From an uncultured bacterium (lineage in GTDB: Bacteria; Bacillota; Clostridia; Lachnospirales; Lachnospiraceae): a DNA stretch of 12,581 nucleotides. Positions within the stretch are counted from its first letter, which is position 1. Each line of letters begins with the position of its first letter. The stretch lies in NCBI GenBank assembly GCA_905214955.1, contig CAJMON010000080.1:1-12581 (forward strand), written 5' to 3'. Of this stretch, positions 1-6,633 are shown one piece after another. Below the pieces are notes generated by a model that was not told the DNA's origin, searched no databases, and was given only the letters and a program-made list of their open reading frames with translations. Made by a program: the position numbers and the translations under genes.

Positions 1-28
1 AGTCGATGCGACAAGATTTGAACTTGCG
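1..28 (-). repeat. Copy of the tRNA-Pro 3' end (possible attachment-site or tRNA-remnant repeat)
   Basis: These 28 bases are identical to positions 187-214, which hold the T arm and the 3' acceptor strand of the intact tRNA-Pro gene, in the same orientation. Identity stops abruptly at position 29. Duplication of a tRNA 3' end downstream of the gene is the classic footprint of integration by a tRNA-targeting integrase, but no integrase is visible and only about 160 bases lie between the copies. The remainder of an element could lie to the left of the window. A degenerate tandem tRNA is the alternative. Confidence 0.6.
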
Positions 29-98
29 GTCTCGCCTCCGGCTCGGTCGGTGCTAAACGCGTGCCACTGGCACGCAGCACCCTCTGAGCCCAAACATG
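29..98 (-). other. GC-rich nested-hairpin block fused to the tRNA 3'-end copy
   Basis: The block folds as nested perfect stems: 40-44 with 86-90 (5 bp), 49-54 with 76-81 (6 bp) and 59-65 with 69-75 (7 bp, 3-base loop). Read on the minus strand, it retains short matches to the real tRNA (GGCTCAG of the D arm and GCTGCGT of the anticodon stem) in the same order. It has no 5' acceptor strand able to pair with the 3' end, so it is not a functional tRNA. It may be a tRNA-Pro pseudogene invaded by a palindromic repeat, or a REP-like element that carries a tRNA tail. Confidence 0.4.
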
Positions 99-148
99 CG
101 TTAGTGCCGGAAGAGGATGAAAGCTCATACTTTTTACATTAGATAATA

Positions 149-183
149 AAAAGAGAACCATTCTAAAGAACGATTCTCTTTTT
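149..183 (-). terminator. Terminator of the tRNA-Pro gene
   Basis: An imperfect inverted repeat (AAAAAGAGAAccaTTC / GAAcgaTTCTCTTTTT, four-base loop) lies just 3' of the tRNA on the minus strand and ends in a T run. It is symmetrical enough to work in both directions. Confidence 0.7.
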
Positions 184-188
184 ATTAG

Positions 189-262
189 TCGATGCGACAA
201 GATTTGAACTTGCGACCTCTGCGTCCCGAACGCAGCGCTCTACCAAGCTGAGCCACGCATCG
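189..262 (-). tRNA. tRNA-Pro (anticodon CGG)
   Basis: The 74-base gene folds as a full cloverleaf: a 7-bp acceptor stem (CGATGCG with CGCATCG), D stem GCTC/GAGC, anticodon stem CTGCG/CGCAG around loop TTCGGGA, and T arm GCAAG-TTCAAAT-CTTGT. The loop places CGG at positions 34-36, decoding CCG proline codons. The discriminator base is A. CCA is not encoded (the next bases are CT), so it must be added after transcription. A promoter lies upstream and a terminator downstream, so it appears to be a single-gene unit. Confidence 0.95.
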
Positions 263-301
263 ATTTTGAATTTTTTTTTGCTGATCTCCGTCAGCTTCAT
301 T

Positions 302-330
302 AGTATAGCATTCAGCTTCAAAAAAAGCAA
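302..330 (-). promoter_or_regulatory. Promoter of tRNA-Pro
   Basis: On the minus strand, TTGCTT (325-330) and TATACT (302-307) are separated by exactly 17 bases and lie about 40 bases before the mature tRNA 5' end at 262. The flanking DNA is A/T-rich, as is common for strong stable-RNA promoters. Confidence 0.65.
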
Positions 331-340
331 GTGTTTTTTT

Positions 341-479
341 GAAAAAATTTGAAAAAAATAAAAAATTTTTTGAGGCGTTTTTTGAGTCGTTTTTTAACAC
401 CCAGGGATCGCCATGCAGCGGCTAAGAAGTATGCCGCCGCAGGCGGAAATCCCTCACACTAGCGTGGCAGGATTTTTTG
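341..479 (-). other. Structured non-coding block downstream of the ATPase gene, probable transcription end
   Basis: Past the stop codon of the ATPase gene the minus strand carries nested inverted repeats: AGGGAT 403-408 with ATCCCT 449-454, GCGGC 418-422 with GCCGC 433-437, and the competing CCGCC 434-438 with GGCGG 442-446. T-rich runs on the minus strand follow at about 341-375. This is a plausible, untidy terminator for the four-gene operon, or a palindromic dispersed repeat. A 67-codon plus-strand reading frame here has no ribosome site and is not credible. Confidence 0.4.
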
Positions 480-2258
480 CTATAGGGAAAGTTCCCGGAA
501 ACGGTTGCAGCAGGCGAAGACTTCCTGAATTCTGGGAAGAGCTGCAAAGGGAGGACAGTTTCCAGGGCAGAGACAGCCAAAGCCTTCTTTTTCTACGAGG
601 GAATAAAGCCGTTTGATCTGCTGGGAGAGAGAACTGCCGTCCGCGTTCTGACAGAGCCAGGCAAGAAAATATCCAAGTGCTTTGGTCTGTTCTTCATCGG
701 CCAGCTGTTCCACATAGCGCAGGTCAATCAGTTCTTTCCCATAGAAAAGCTGGTCCCGTCCCTGGACTTTGATTTTTACTGGCCGGTCATCCGGTTTTCC
801 TGCTCCAGAGCCATGTCCGGTGCGGCCGTGAACCGGGGACTTTGAAAAGCGGCCAGAGCCAGCGGAGGTGTTGGAAGAAGGAGAAAGTCTGCGGGCACCT
901 GCACGGTAGGTAAGAGGTTTCAATGCAGGGATCTCAAAAGGATACTCCTTCGCTGCCTTTTTCGCGGCAGAGGTGATATCCCGTATCTGATACTGATCAG
1001 CCTGCAGAATCAGATCTGCGGTATGAAAATAACTTCCAGAACTGCCAGATACCAGAATGGTGGACACCTTTCGGTTTTCCCAAAGCTCCCGGATGCGGTT
1101 GATAAAGGGGGTAATAGGCTCTTTGCCCGGATGAATGACTTTCTGCATCAGCTCATCCCGGATCATAAAATTGGTGGCACAGGTATCTTCATCCATGAGA
1201 AGCACAGAAGCACCGGCTTCCAGGCCTTCGATGACACCGGCTGCCTGGGAAGTGCTTCCGCTGGCATCTTCCGTAGAAAAAGATATAGTGTCCCGCCCGC
1301 CGGGAAGACGGTCAATAAATCCGGAAATGTCCACCTGCTTGATGGAGCGGTGGTCTTCTGCCCGCAGCTTTAAGGCAGAGGAATCGGTAATCACATATTC
1401 CCGTCCATCCCCTGGAATATGGTTGTACACCCCGGCTTCCAAAGCCTTTAGCAAGGTGGATTTTCCGTGGTATCCACCTCCGGTGATGAGGGTGACTCCC
1501 TGTGGAATGCCCATTCCGGAAATGGATTTTCCAGAGGGAAGGGGAATGGTAATCCGCAGATTTTCCGGAGAAGCAAAGGGAACGGCCTGTTTCATAGGTG
1601 CATTGGAAATACCGGAAGCTCTTGGAAGAATGGCACCGTCTGCCACAAAGGCACAGAAACCATGTTTTAAAAGAAATTGGCGGATAGCAGCCTGTTCATC
1701 CGCAAGAAGGAGGATTTTTTCCAATGGCAGATGTTTGATGTTTTTGTAGTAAAGAGAACCAAGAACGCAGGGGGGCAGGTAGTCAAAAAGAATTTTTTCC
1801 AGTTCTCTGGCGTTGATGGTGCGGCCGTTGGCGGGAAAGCCTGCTTCAAACCGGACAAGCAGGTCTTTGTCCGTGCGGACGCAGGCAGTACGGCGCAGAA
1901 TTTCCTGGCCTGGATGGCTGGTGAAAAGAGCGCCGCTTTTTCCAGAACCTTTTGCCTGGAAAGAATACTGCTTCACTGCAGCTTCAAACAGCCGCAGGAG
2001 ATGATCCAGAAATGCAGTTTCCCGTTCCGGAGTTTTGAAACAGTCGGAGGGGAAACCAGCCTGCTTTAAGGAAACCCGGATGCTGAGCCTGGAGGGAGAA
2101 GCAAACGGATCTCCCTGTACGTGGTCAATGCCAAGGAGATATCCAGGGAAAGCATATTCTCCTTTCAGATCTTTGTATGCCGGGTATCCTCTGTGATCAA
2201 TGGCGTTTAAAGAAGCATGAAGTTCCTGTGAAGTCTTGATAGAAATCCCTTCTTTCAT
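480..2258 (-). CDS. ABC-class P-loop ATPase (COG3044-type)
   Basis: A 592-residue protein resembling the predicted 'ATPase of the ABC class' family; its cellular role is not established. The nucleotide-binding core is visible. Walker A GGGYHGKST is at residues 260-268. A signature-like SGSTSQA is at about 333-339. Walker B SVLLMDED is at about 351-358, with D356 and E357. LVSGSSGSYF, at about 402-411, has the position of a sensor/switch segment. The N-terminal 250 residues are family-specific, and about 455-495 is a low-complexity Gly/Ser/Arg linker before a conserved-looking C-terminal part (FYGKELIDLRYVEQLADE). No membrane segment or transporter partner is present, so it is probably cytosolic and not an import/export ATPase. 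The start codon overlaps the CotH gene stop as ATGA, with AAGGAA just upstream, implying translational coupling. It is the last gene of the operon. Confidence 0.85.
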   Translation of the reverse strand: MKEGISIKTSQELHASLNAIDHRGYPAYKDLKGEYAFPGYLLGIDHVQGDPFASPSRLSIRVSLKQAGFPSDCFKTPERETAFLDHLLRLFEAAVKQYSFQAKGSGKSGALFTSHPGQEILRRTACVRTDKDLLVRFEAGFPANGRTINARELEKILFDYLPPCVLGSLYYKNIKHLPLEKILLLADEQAAIRQFLLKHGFCAFVADGAILPRASGISNAPMKQAVPFASPENLRITIPLPSGKSISGMGIPQGVTLITGGGYHGKSTLLKALEAGVYNHIPGDGREYVITDSSALKLRAEDHRSIKQVDISGFIDRLPGGRDTISFSTEDASGSTSQAAGVIEGLEAGASVLLMDEDTCATNFMIRDELMQKVIHPGKEPITPFINRIRELWENRKVSTILVSGSSGSYFHTADLILQADQYQIRDITSAAKKAAKEYPFEIPALKPLTYRAGARRLSPSSNTSAGSGRFSKSPVHGRTGHGSGAGKPDDRPVKIKVQGRDQLFYGKELIDLRYVEQLADEEQTKALGYFLAWLCQNADGSSLSQQIKRLYSLVEKEGFGCLCPGNCPPFAALPRIQEVFACCNRFRELSL

Positions 2259-4396
2259 TTTTTCCTTCTTTTATTATAGCGGAATTTCCGCATAAAAGCA
2301 TGGGAAAAATGAATTTTTCTGCGGTAAAGGGCAGTAAATATCAGAGCCGCTGTCAGGAGTGCAAAGGAGATTCCCAAAAGAATCAGGTTCTGGCGGAGAG
2401 TGGAATTGTTGCTGACAGATTCGCTGCCGCCAGGCATTCCAAGACCGTCACCTGTAAAATCTCCAACGATATTTCCCTGGGGGCCGCCATTTCCGCCCTG
2501 GAAATTCTGTGGGTTAAAATCCCCGAAATTTCCAGGCTGCTCATTAGACTCGGTGGTCTCTTGAGTCTCATCGGCAGAAGCATTTGCCGGGATGGCATCT
2601 TCTGTCGCAGCAGTTTCGGCTTCAGATGTCTGAGGACTGTCAGATTCAGCAGTCTGAACCGCATCGGAATTCAGTGAGTTTTCAGAGCCAGCCTGAGTCA
2701 TGTCGGGATTTTGTGAGTTTTCAGAGCCAGCCTGAGTCATGTCGGGATTTTGTGAGTTTTCAGAGCCAGCCTGAGTCACGTCAGGAGTCTGCAAATTATT
2801 AGGAGTCTGCATATTTCCGGGAGGCTGCATACCGCCTGGAGGTGCCTGGCGGTTTTCGGAATCCAACGTGGAATCAGAATCTGAGCTGGTTTTGGAAGCG
2901 GTGTCAGCATCGGAAGCCTTGCCGGCACCGCTTCTGTCATTGACACCGGGGCCGCCCTTTTCATCCTGGCCGCCTCCGGCATTCATGGTGCCCATGACGG
3001 TAAGATCCAGATCAGAAGCGTCGATGAGGGCGCTGCTGTCAGACTGCTGTGCTTCTCTGGTGGAAGGAATGGTGCCGTTTATCTGCCCAAGGATGGATTC
3101 GCCCCGAAGAGAAACCACCTGGCACAGGGTTTCAGCCGCTGTGTTATACTCCTCATAGGTGTAAAAAGCAGTGGGGTCTGTTTCAACGAGAGAATCAATA
3201 AGGCTGCGGGTTCTGGTATAAAAAGTTTCAAAGCCGCCGCCGTTTACATACCCTTCAACAAGCTGCTGCAGGTAAGTGTAATACTGGCTGTGGCAGGTTT
3301 CGTCCGCCATCAGAGTGTCAAAAAAGTCCGTGGAAGAAAAAGCATCGTCAATGGGGCTGTTGATGACAGAGGAAGCACCGGAGGTACGGCTGCCAGGGTC
3401 CATTCCACCTGCATTCATTCCACCAAGAGCCAGGTTGTAATCCCATGGAATCAGGTTTAATTTTCCACTGGATTCATACAGATAATAGTTGTGGGCCATG
3501 GTGCCGGAAAGGCTGTCATCATTGACAGAAAAAATATGCACAGCCATATAATGCAGCAGATTGTCAATGTCCATGGACTGTTCAAGGTCTGTACCTTCCG
3601 CAATGTTTTTCAAAGCAGAGATTACCCGCTTATGATCGGATTTTCCGCTGTCGGTAACTTCGCCATCCCAGATTACAGAGTAGCTGTCCAGCTCATCATC
3701 CGTGTAATTTAAGTCTGCTCCGCCGCTGCCGGATGCAGGAGAGCCGCCGCCGTTTCCAAGTCCCATGCCTTCCGGTTTGTAAAGATTTCCATTGGCGGTG
3801 CCATAATTGCGCAGAAGGAAGCTATCTTCCACTGCTTCCAGAGCTAGGTAAACGCCCCAGTATTCCCCGTTTACAGAAATTTTTGCATAATTGTAAAGGG
3901 AAGCATCGGCGCCAAGATACTGAAACATATCATAGATCATGGCTTCTTTCATAGAAGCAGCATCCGCGTAATTGTTGTTTAAAATCAATTTGTCCAGGCC
4001 ATAGCAGGTCTGTCCGTCAATATACTGGTCAAACTCCAGCTTAAAGCTGTAGCGGTCCGTATCCGGATCATTGACAATGGTACTTAAGCTAGTATTTCCC
4101 TTTGGGCGGATGCCTACCTGATAAAAAGTTTCGTCGTTTATCTGGACATCGCAGGTATAATACTCTTCGGAAATGGCGTTTTTCAGCAGATTGTTCCAGT
4201 CATCCTCGTTTATTAGGATGTTTACGTCCAGGATCTGGCTGGTGTCAAAAAGCTTGGATTCATATTCTATGGAAACGCCAGTGGTGCCGGCAGCAGCAGC
4301 CAGACGGTCAGAAAATACAATGGCAGCCAGGCAGAGGCCGACAGCAAGAAGCATCGCCCAGGCAATGAATCTGGAAATGTGTTTGTGTGAGATCAC
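2255..4396 (-). CDS. CotH-kinase-family membrane protein with repeat-rich linker
   Basis: CotH-fold protein; in Bacillus, CotH is an atypical protein kinase that phosphorylates spore-coat proteins. Residue numbers count from the upstream GTG at 4405. There is an N-terminal membrane anchor (about 12-33), then the CotH region with VGIRPKGNTS (97-106), LILNNNYADAASMKEA (140-155), GVYLALEAVEDSFL (184-197) and the metal-site-like PWDYNLALGG (320-329). Residues 450-665 are a Ser/Gln/Asn/Gly-rich linker with 13-residue repeats. A C-terminal helix (about 672-692) ends in a basic tail, which suggests an outward-facing domain tethered at both ends. I prefer the start GTG at 4396: GGAGG at 4405-4409 is 8 bases before it, whereas GTG 4405 overlaps that site. 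Substrates are unknown; a sporulation link is not shown. Confidence 0.88.
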   Translation of the reverse strand: MISHKHISRFIAWAMLLAVGLCLAAIVFSDRLAAAAGTTGVSIEYESKLFDTSQILDVNILINEDDWNNLLKNAISEEYYTCDVQINDETFYQVGIRPKGNTSLSTIVNDPDTDRYSFKLEFDQYIDGQTCYGLDKLILNNNYADAASMKEAMIYDMFQYLGADASLYNYAKISVNGEYWGVYLALEAVEDSFLLRNYGTANGNLYKPEGMGLGNGGGSPASGSGGADLNYTDDELDSYSVIWDGEVTDSGKSDHKRVISALKNIAEGTDLEQSMDIDNLLHYMAVHIFSVNDDSLSGTMAHNYYLYESSGKLNLIPWDYNLALGGMNAGGMDPGSRTSGASSVINSPIDDAFSSTDFFDTLMADETCHSQYYTYLQQLVEGYVNGGGFETFYTRTRSLIDSLVETDPTAFYTYEEYNTAAETLCQVVSLRGESILGQINGTIPSTREAQQSDSSALIDASDLDLTVMGTMNAGGGQDEKGGPGVNDRSGAGKASDADTASKTSSDSDSTLDSENRQAPPGGMQPPGNMQTPNNLQTPDVTQAGSENSQNPDMTQAGSENSQNPDMTQAGSENSLNSDAVQTAESDSPQTSEAETAATEDAIPANASADETQETTESNEQPGNFGDFNPQNFQGGNGGPQGNIVGDFTGDGLGMPGGSESVSNNSTLRQNLILLGISFALLTAALIFTALYRRKIHFSHAFMRKFRYNKRRKK
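2675..2791 (-). repeat. Three tandem 39-bp units inside the CotH-like gene
   Basis: The 26-base core tgagttttcagagccagcct(gagtca) recurs at 2675, 2714 and 2753, a period of 39 bases. It encodes a 13-residue unit containing TQAGSENSQNPDM in the protein's extracellular linker. The second and third units are almost identical at the DNA level, which points to recent slippage expansion. The 39-bp length keeps the frame. Confidence 0.9.
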
Positions 4397-4416
4397 GTTG
4401 TTCACCTCCAGGAAGG

Positions 4417-5088
4417 TCAGGCCATATATTCGCCGTTGTAGCTGACTAAGGTGGCATTGTCAACATCCTGAATTTCGGAAATCCGGTTTACGAAAGAAGT
4501 AGAGGCATCTTTTGTCCGAAGTTCAGCAGTCAGTTCAATGCCGGCAGCGTTGATGGTTTTGGATTTCACGATGCAGCAGTCGGTTTCTTTCTGGAGAATA
4601 TCCAGCACTGCGGATTCAGCCGTTTCATTGCGGCAGTTGAGTACCAGGATGTAAGGGCAGTTTTTCACTTTCCGGTTGGCAAAGAACAGAAGAGCCAGCC
4701 CGATAATCACAGAGCCGATGATGGCAAGAGGGATCATTCCGGCGCCCACTACAATGCCGGAAGCAAGTGCCCAGAACAGGAAAACGATTTCCACAGGCTC
4801 TTTGATGGCGGTACGGAAACGGACGATGGAAAGGGCACCCACCATACCAAGAGACAGAACCACGTTGGAAGTAACTGCCATGATGACCAGGGTTGTCACC
4901 AGAGACAGACCGATGAGGGTTAAGGCAAAACCGCTGGAATACATAACGCCAGTCAGTGTTTTTTTATAAATCACAAAGATAAAAAGGCCAAGAAGCAGGG
5001 CAGCGGCCAGGCCGATGATGGTATCCGGAATGGAAAATTCGGTGACACTTTCCAGAAAGCTGGATTTAAAAACATCATTGAAACTCAT
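4417..5088 (-). CDS. DUF4956 polytopic membrane protein
   Basis: A 223-residue protein matching the DUF4956 family, whose biochemical role is unknown. Hydrophobic segments lie at about 22-41, 52-74 and 100-137. The conserved centre is GMVGALSIVRFRTAIKEPVE (81-100), where a charged RFR..IKEP stretch sits between membrane helices and could contact a ligand or partner. The last 80 residues are a soluble alpha/beta domain (YILVLNC onward) that resembles a small ACT/ferredoxin-like fold, which is an inference. GGAGG lies 9 bases before the ATG. The gene sits between the VTC-domain and CotH genes with short gaps (39 bases on the upstream side, about 20 to the preferred CotH start). DUF4956 proteins are often encoded beside those two families, so it is probably the membrane component of the same machinery. 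Confidence 0.88.
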   Translation of the reverse strand: MSFNDVFKSSFLESVTEFSIPDTIIGLAAALLLGLFIFVIYKKTLTGVMYSSGFALTLIGLSLVTTLVIMAVTSNVVLSLGMVGALSIVRFRTAIKEPVEIVFLFWALASGIVVGAGMIPLAIIGSVIIGLALLFFANRKVKNCPYILVLNCRNETAESAVLDILQKETDCCIVKSKTINAAGIELTAELRTKDASTSFVNRISEIQDVDNATLVSYNGEYMA

Positions 5089-5127
5089 AACATAATTCCT
5101 CCATAAATGAAATTGTTTTAAGAACGA

Positions 5128-5820
5128 TTATCCGAAACGGCGGCAGGCACCGTATTTGGAAAAGGCCTGCTGCCGGATGTTTTCTGTCTGAAGCAGGCAG
5201 GCGATGACATCCGGCAGAAAGGCGTCGTATTTGACTTCCAGAATTCTGGTAAAAGGATCGTCTGCGGCTGGAATGTCGTGAACCTGTTCTTCCAGAAAGC
5301 TCTGATGGAACAAGGTGGTGCGGATGCAGGAGTCAAAGGTGACCCGTACATTTCCCGCAGGGTAAATAAATGGTTTCCGCACATAGGACACCAGGACACG
5401 GGGGCGCAGCTGCTGAAACTTCATTTTACAGTACAGCTCCCGTACCAGTTCGTTTGGATGATGTACCATCCAGTCAGTGTCCTGATGAAGGAGAGCGCAG
5501 CATTCTTCATAGGTGATGCGTGCGTCCACTTTCAGGCACAGCTGGTTGTGCTTGATCTTTTTTTCAAGGGTGATAAAGGAAAAGTTGTCATTGTAATAGC
5601 GGATACGAAACTTTTCCCGTTTCTGCAGGCCGTTGATTTTTTCCAGAAGCGCTTTGTCATCTGCATTATCAAAGTAAATGCTGCGGATCTGGTAGCGTCC
5701 GTCCGGTCCGGTATGAGGGTCTGGCTTCATGACAGGGAAAAGCCTCTGGCAGATGGCTGCTTCATCGGCGGCACTGATCTGATATTTTAATTCATGGCGC
5801 CAGTTTCCGGTGGTAATCAT
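5128..5820 (-). CDS. VTC-domain (polyphosphate-polymerase-like) protein
   Basis: A 230-residue protein consisting almost entirely of a VTC domain, the tunnel fold that in yeast Vtc4 makes polyphosphate from ATP. Family-typical elements include RHELKY (8-13), IRSIYFDN (45-52), REKFRIRYYN (68-77), LEKKIK (85-90), a basic RPRVLVSYVRKPF stretch (139-151), RVTFDSCIRTT (159-169) and ILEVKYD (193-199). The alternating basic residues and the two conserved glutamates fit a phosphate-chain tunnel with a metal site. No membrane segment or SPX domain is present, so it is cytosolic or recruited by the next gene's membrane protein. It is the first gene of the operon. AAAGGAG lies about 14 bases before the ATG, which is long, but no better in-frame start is visible. 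Polyphosphate synthesis is inferred from the family, not shown. Confidence 0.87.
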   Translation of the reverse strand: MITTGNWRHELKYQISAADEAAICQRLFPVMKPDPHTGPDGRYQIRSIYFDNADDKALLEKINGLQKREKFRIRYYNDNFSFITLEKKIKHNQLCLKVDARITYEECCALLHQDTDWMVHHPNELVRELYCKMKFQQLRPRVLVSYVRKPFIYPAGNVRVTFDSCIRTTLFHQSFLEEQVHDIPAADDPFTRILEVKYDAFLPDVIACLLQTENIRQQAFSKYGACRRFG

Positions 5821-5949
5821 GATATTTTCAGGTACTCCTTTCCTTTTTTACTGCTGTCTGTTACTATAAAAGAAGAACCCAAAATGAACCTGAAAAAAAG
5901 TGTGAAGACTTTTTGAAAAATAGAATGGTGGAAATGTTAAGGAGAACGT
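5821..5949. promoter_or_regulatory. Divergent control region between the VTC operon and the two-component system
   Basis: These 129 bases must hold promoters for both directions. Toward the minus-strand operon a TATAGT (-10 like) lies at 5863-5868. Toward the response regulator a TAGAAT lies at 5921-5926. Neither has a convincing -35 at 16-18 bases, which is typical of activator-dependent promoters. TGAA recurs at 5885, 5891, 5903 and 5914, the last three spaced 12 and 11 bases, which could be one-helical-turn direct repeats for an OmpR-type regulator. The regulator's ribosome site AAGGAGA is immediately before its ATG. Confidence 0.4.
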
Positions 5950-6633
5950 ATGAAAATTTTGATTGCAGAAGACGAGGTATCCATTGCGAAAGCGCTGAAG
6001 GTGATGCTGGAAAAGAACCGTTATACCGTGGATATGGTTTATAACGGCACGGATGCTCTGGATTATGGGCTTCAGGGAGCTTATGATGCCATGGTGCTGG
6101 ATGTGATGATGCCGGGAATGAACGGACTGGAGGTGCTGCGGACACTGCGAAGCCGGGGCGTTTCCACACCGGCACTGTTTCTGACTGCCAAAGGAGAAGT
6201 GGAGGACCGGGTGGAAGGACTGGATGCCGGCGCAGATGACTACCTGCCAAAGCCTTTTGCGTCCAGCGAATTTCTGGCAAGAGTACGGGCTCTGGTGCGT
6301 AGAAGCGGAAATTATCTGTCGGAAGTGCTGTCGGCGGGAAACCTGTCTTTGGACTGTACCCAGTATCTGTTGTATACAAAAAGGGAAAATGTGCATTTAA
6401 ATAAGAAAGAATACCAGCTGATGGAACTGTTTCTGCGCTATCCAGGGCATGTGTTTTCCTCAGAGCATCTGATGGAAAAGGTGTGGGGCCTGGAGTCCGA
6501 GGCAGAAATTGACGTGGTGTGGACATACATTGGATTTCTGAGGAAAAAGTTGAAACAAATCGGCAGCACTGTGGAAATCCGTACCATCCGGGGAGCCGGG
6601 TATGCCCTGAAAGAGATGGAGAAAACATGCTGA
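5950..6633 (+). CDS. OmpR/PhoB-family response regulator
   Basis: A 227-residue two-domain DNA-binding regulator. In the receiver domain (1-115) the acidic pocket is E7/D8, the phosphate acceptor is D51 in VLDVMMPGMNG, the switch threonine is T79 in LFLTA, and the conserved lysine is K101 in LPKPF. The winged-helix domain (about 126-221) shows LNKKEYQLMELF, a recognition-helix stretch near EIDVVWTYIGFLRKKL, and the closing TIRGAGYAL. All key residues are intact. A strong site, AAGGAGA, precedes the ATG. The gene overlaps the kinase gene by 7 bases (ATGCTGA), so both proteins are made from one message. Its position, divergent from the VTC/CotH operon, makes that operon and its own promoter the likeliest targets (inference). 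Confidence 0.95.
   Translation: MKILIAEDEVSIAKALKVMLEKNRYTVDMVYNGTDALDYGLQGAYDAMVLDVMMPGMNGLEVLRTLRSRGVSTPALFLTAKGEVEDRVEGLDAGADDYLPKPFASSEFLARVRALVRRSGNYLSEVLSAGNLSLDCTQYLLYTKRENVHLNKKEYQLMELFLRYPGHVFSSEHLMEKVWGLESEAEIDVVWTYIGFLRKKLKQIGSTVEIRTIRGAGYALKEMEKTC

Noticed and set aside
29..98. A second functional tRNA gene at the left edge
   Set aside because: The T arm and 3' acceptor strand are present in 1-28, but no 5' strand can complete the acceptor stem and the middle is a nested hairpin that does not form a normal anticodon arm.
413..616. 67-codon plus-strand frame upstream of and overlapping the ATPase gene
   Set aside because: It lies antisense to the ATPase 3' end and within the palindromic block, with no ribosome site.
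2675..2791. CRISPR-like repeat array
   Set aside because: The three 39-bp units are directly tandem, without spacers, and in frame inside a protein gene.
6519..6626. N-terminal extension of the histidine kinase inside the regulator gene
   Set aside because: No domain content and no ribosome site, whereas ATG 6627 has GGAG at normal spacing and begins the membrane-helix region.
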